A stretch of DNA of 6,055 nt from Armatimonadota bacterium (lineage in GTDB: Bacteria > Armatimonadota > SYMT01): positions 1 to 6,055 of the forward strand of contig JAJFMS010000248.1 of NCBI GenBank assembly GCA_020696885.1, written 5' to 3'. How positions within the stretch are numbered: position 1 is the stretch's first letter; each line of letters opens with the position of its first letter. The translations under genes were made by a program, and so were the position numbers. Shown here one piece after another: positions 5,650-6,055 of the stretch. The notes beneath the pieces are model-generated. The model had not been told where the DNA came from, ran no database searches, and saw only the letters and a program-made list of their open reading frames with translations.

Positions 5650-5731
5650 GAGCTCCGGGTCCCGGGTTCCGCGTTCCGGCGCCGCGGGCGCGTCAAGGCG
5701 CCGGGAACCCGGAACTCCGAACTCGGAACGA
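5650..5731. repeat. Inverted arrays of a 7-bp repeat between acpP and fabF
   Basis: Four tandem heptads of consensus GRGTTCC run on the plus strand at 5650-5677, and four more run on the minus strand at 5704-5731 (last unit degenerate). They face each other across 26 bp. The arms pair: 5662-5670 with 5704-5712 (9 bp) and 5677-5683 with 5697-5703 (7 bp), with six bases bulged on one side and a 13-nt loop. The array fills most of the gap between the acpP stop and the fabF start. Confidence 0.68.
5662..5712 (-). promoter_or_regulatory. Bulged stem-loop between acpP and fabF, possible partial attenuator
   Basis: The 9-bp plus 7-bp stem described for the heptad array would form in the acpP-fabF transcript. 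It begins 22 nt after the acpP stop codon and ends 26 nt before the fabF start codon. ACP is normally needed in far greater amounts than FabF, so a structure here could reduce read-through or protect an acpP-only message. That role is inferred; no U-tract follows it. Confidence 0.4.
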
Positions 5732-5733
5732 AG

Positions 5734-5970
5734 TTAGGACTTGCTCTTCTCGTCGATGTAGGTCACTGCATCCTGGACGGTCTTGATCTTCTCGGCGTCT
5801 TCGTCGGGGATGTCCACCTGGAACTCCTCCTCGAACGCCATGCTGAGCTCGACCATATCCAGCGAGTCCGCGCGAAGGTCTTCCACGAAGGAGGCTTCGG
5901 CGGTCACCTCTTCCGCATCGACGTTCAACTGATCCACGACCACCTTCTTCACGCGATCAAAAGTAGACAC
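5734..5970 (-). CDS. acpP: Acyl carrier protein
   Basis: AcpP carries acyl intermediates of fatty-acid synthesis on a 4'-phosphopantetheine arm. The 78-residue, strongly acidic product has the canonical DSLDMVEL motif at 35-42, with Ser36 as the attachment site, exactly where bacterial ACPs have it. Helix I (about 3-15), the loop [14 protein letters not shown], helix II (36-50) and the C-terminal helix (about 65-75) follow the standard four-helix layout. There is no second domain, so it is the stand-alone fatty-acid ACP rather than a polyketide module. The start codon is GTG (5970-5968), read as Met in the product M-S-T-F, with a near-perfect GGAGGA Shine-Dalgarno six bases upstream. fabF, its direct partner, lies 98 bp downstream. 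No convincing promoter was seen in the 85 bp available upstream, so it may be read from beyond the window. Confidence 0.98.
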   Translation of the reverse strand: MSTFDRVKKVVVDQLNVDAEEVTAEASFVEDLRADSLDMVELSMAFEEEFQVDIPDEDAEKIKTVQDAVTYIDEKSKS

Positions 5971-5976
5971 CGTTCG

Positions 5977-5982
5977 TCCTCC
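5977..5982 (-). promoter_or_regulatory. Strong Shine-Dalgarno of acpP, confirming the GTG start
   Basis: GGAGGA on the minus strand is six bases upstream of GTG 5970-5968. There is no ATG at the expected N-terminus, so this site fixes the start. Confidence 0.8.
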
Positions 5983-6002
5983 AATCCACTGTAGCGGCTG
6001 CG

Positions 6003-6014
6003 GCCCGTTCGGGC
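6003..6014 (-). other. Short perfect palindrome in the acpP leader
   Basis: GCCCGTTCGGGC is a 12-bp perfect dyad between the upstream terminator-like hairpin and the acpP ribosome site. It could be a small stem-loop (4 bp with a tetraloop) or a repressor half-site pair. It does not resemble a fatty-acid regulator site that I recognise. Confidence 0.3.
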
Positions 6015-6021
6015 ACCGTTG

Positions 6022-6041
6022 AAAACGGAGCCATCGCTCCG
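6022..6041 (-). terminator. Intrinsic-terminator-like hairpin upstream of acpP
   Basis: On the minus strand CGGAGC (6041-6036) and GCTCCG (6031-6026) form a 6-bp GC-rich stem with a GATG loop, followed directly by TTTT (6025-6022). This probably ends the gene that lies upstream, outside the window. The short U-run makes it a weak or partial terminator, which could allow read-through into acpP. Confidence 0.5.
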
Positions 6042-6055
6042 GTTGTGTTCGCCCG

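Noticed and set aside
5650..5731. Short regular repeats read as a degenerate CRISPR
   Set aside because: The units are 7 bp and abut with no spacers, and there are no cas genes.
4271..5737. A 488-codon open frame on the plus strand opposite fabF
   Set aside because: Its product is rich in His, Arg, Gly and Ala with no motif, and it lies exactly antisense to a complete, fully conserved fabF. Long antisense frames are expected in GC-rich codons.
5988..6014. TACAGT as a -10 box for acpP
   Set aside because: No acceptable -35 hexamer lies 16-18 bp upstream, and the start site would fall on or next to the Shine-Dalgarno.

Overview
This is a GC-rich bacterial chromosomal segment in which every gene I can support lies on the minus strand. 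Read in transcription order (high to low coordinates) it holds: acpP (acyl carrier protein), fabF (beta-ketoacyl-ACP synthase II), a class I-beta aspartate aminotransferase, a small pentapeptide-repeat protein, a secreted alpha/beta hydrolase, and the first 55 codons of hisG, which runs off the low-coordinate end. The gene set is mostly core metabolism. The proteins and the kinds of intergenic repeat fit a high-GC, Gram-negative-type phylum. My best guess is Gemmatimonadota (Longimicrobium-like), but this is an impression from protein style and repeat texture, not something the window proves.

Layout. 6022-6041 is a terminator-like hairpin ahead of acpP. acpP (5734-5970, GTG start) and fabF (4394-5635) form the fatty-acid elongation pair; the 98-bp gap between them carries an inverted array of 7-bp repeats. 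A strong stem-loop follows fabF. The aminotransferase (3027-4214) follows and ends in another GC-rich stem-loop. The pentapeptide-repeat gene (2600-2869) comes next. 2020-2599 is a 580-bp non-coding stretch whose main content is a roughly 190-bp compound palindromic element (2325-2514). The hydrolase (415-2019) has a signal peptide and a GxSxG nucleophile elbow. 166-414 holds a 23-bp perfect inverted repeat, a sigma70-like promoter with a perfect TATAAT, and the leader of hisG, whose best-placed start codon is ATT.

How the genes relate. AcpP carries the growing acyl chain and FabF condenses it with malonyl-ACP, so these two work directly together. The aminotransferase links aspartate/glutamate and 2-oxoacid pools (possibly also prephenate to arogenate). 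HisG commits ATP and PRPP to histidine synthesis and has its own promoter. The pentapeptide-repeat protein and the secreted hydrolase have no evident pathway link to their neighbours.

I see no CRISPR array, tRNA, rRNA, transposase, phage gene or defence system. The unusual content is in the intergenic repeats and in the hisG start. I did not find an undescribed multi-gene system here.
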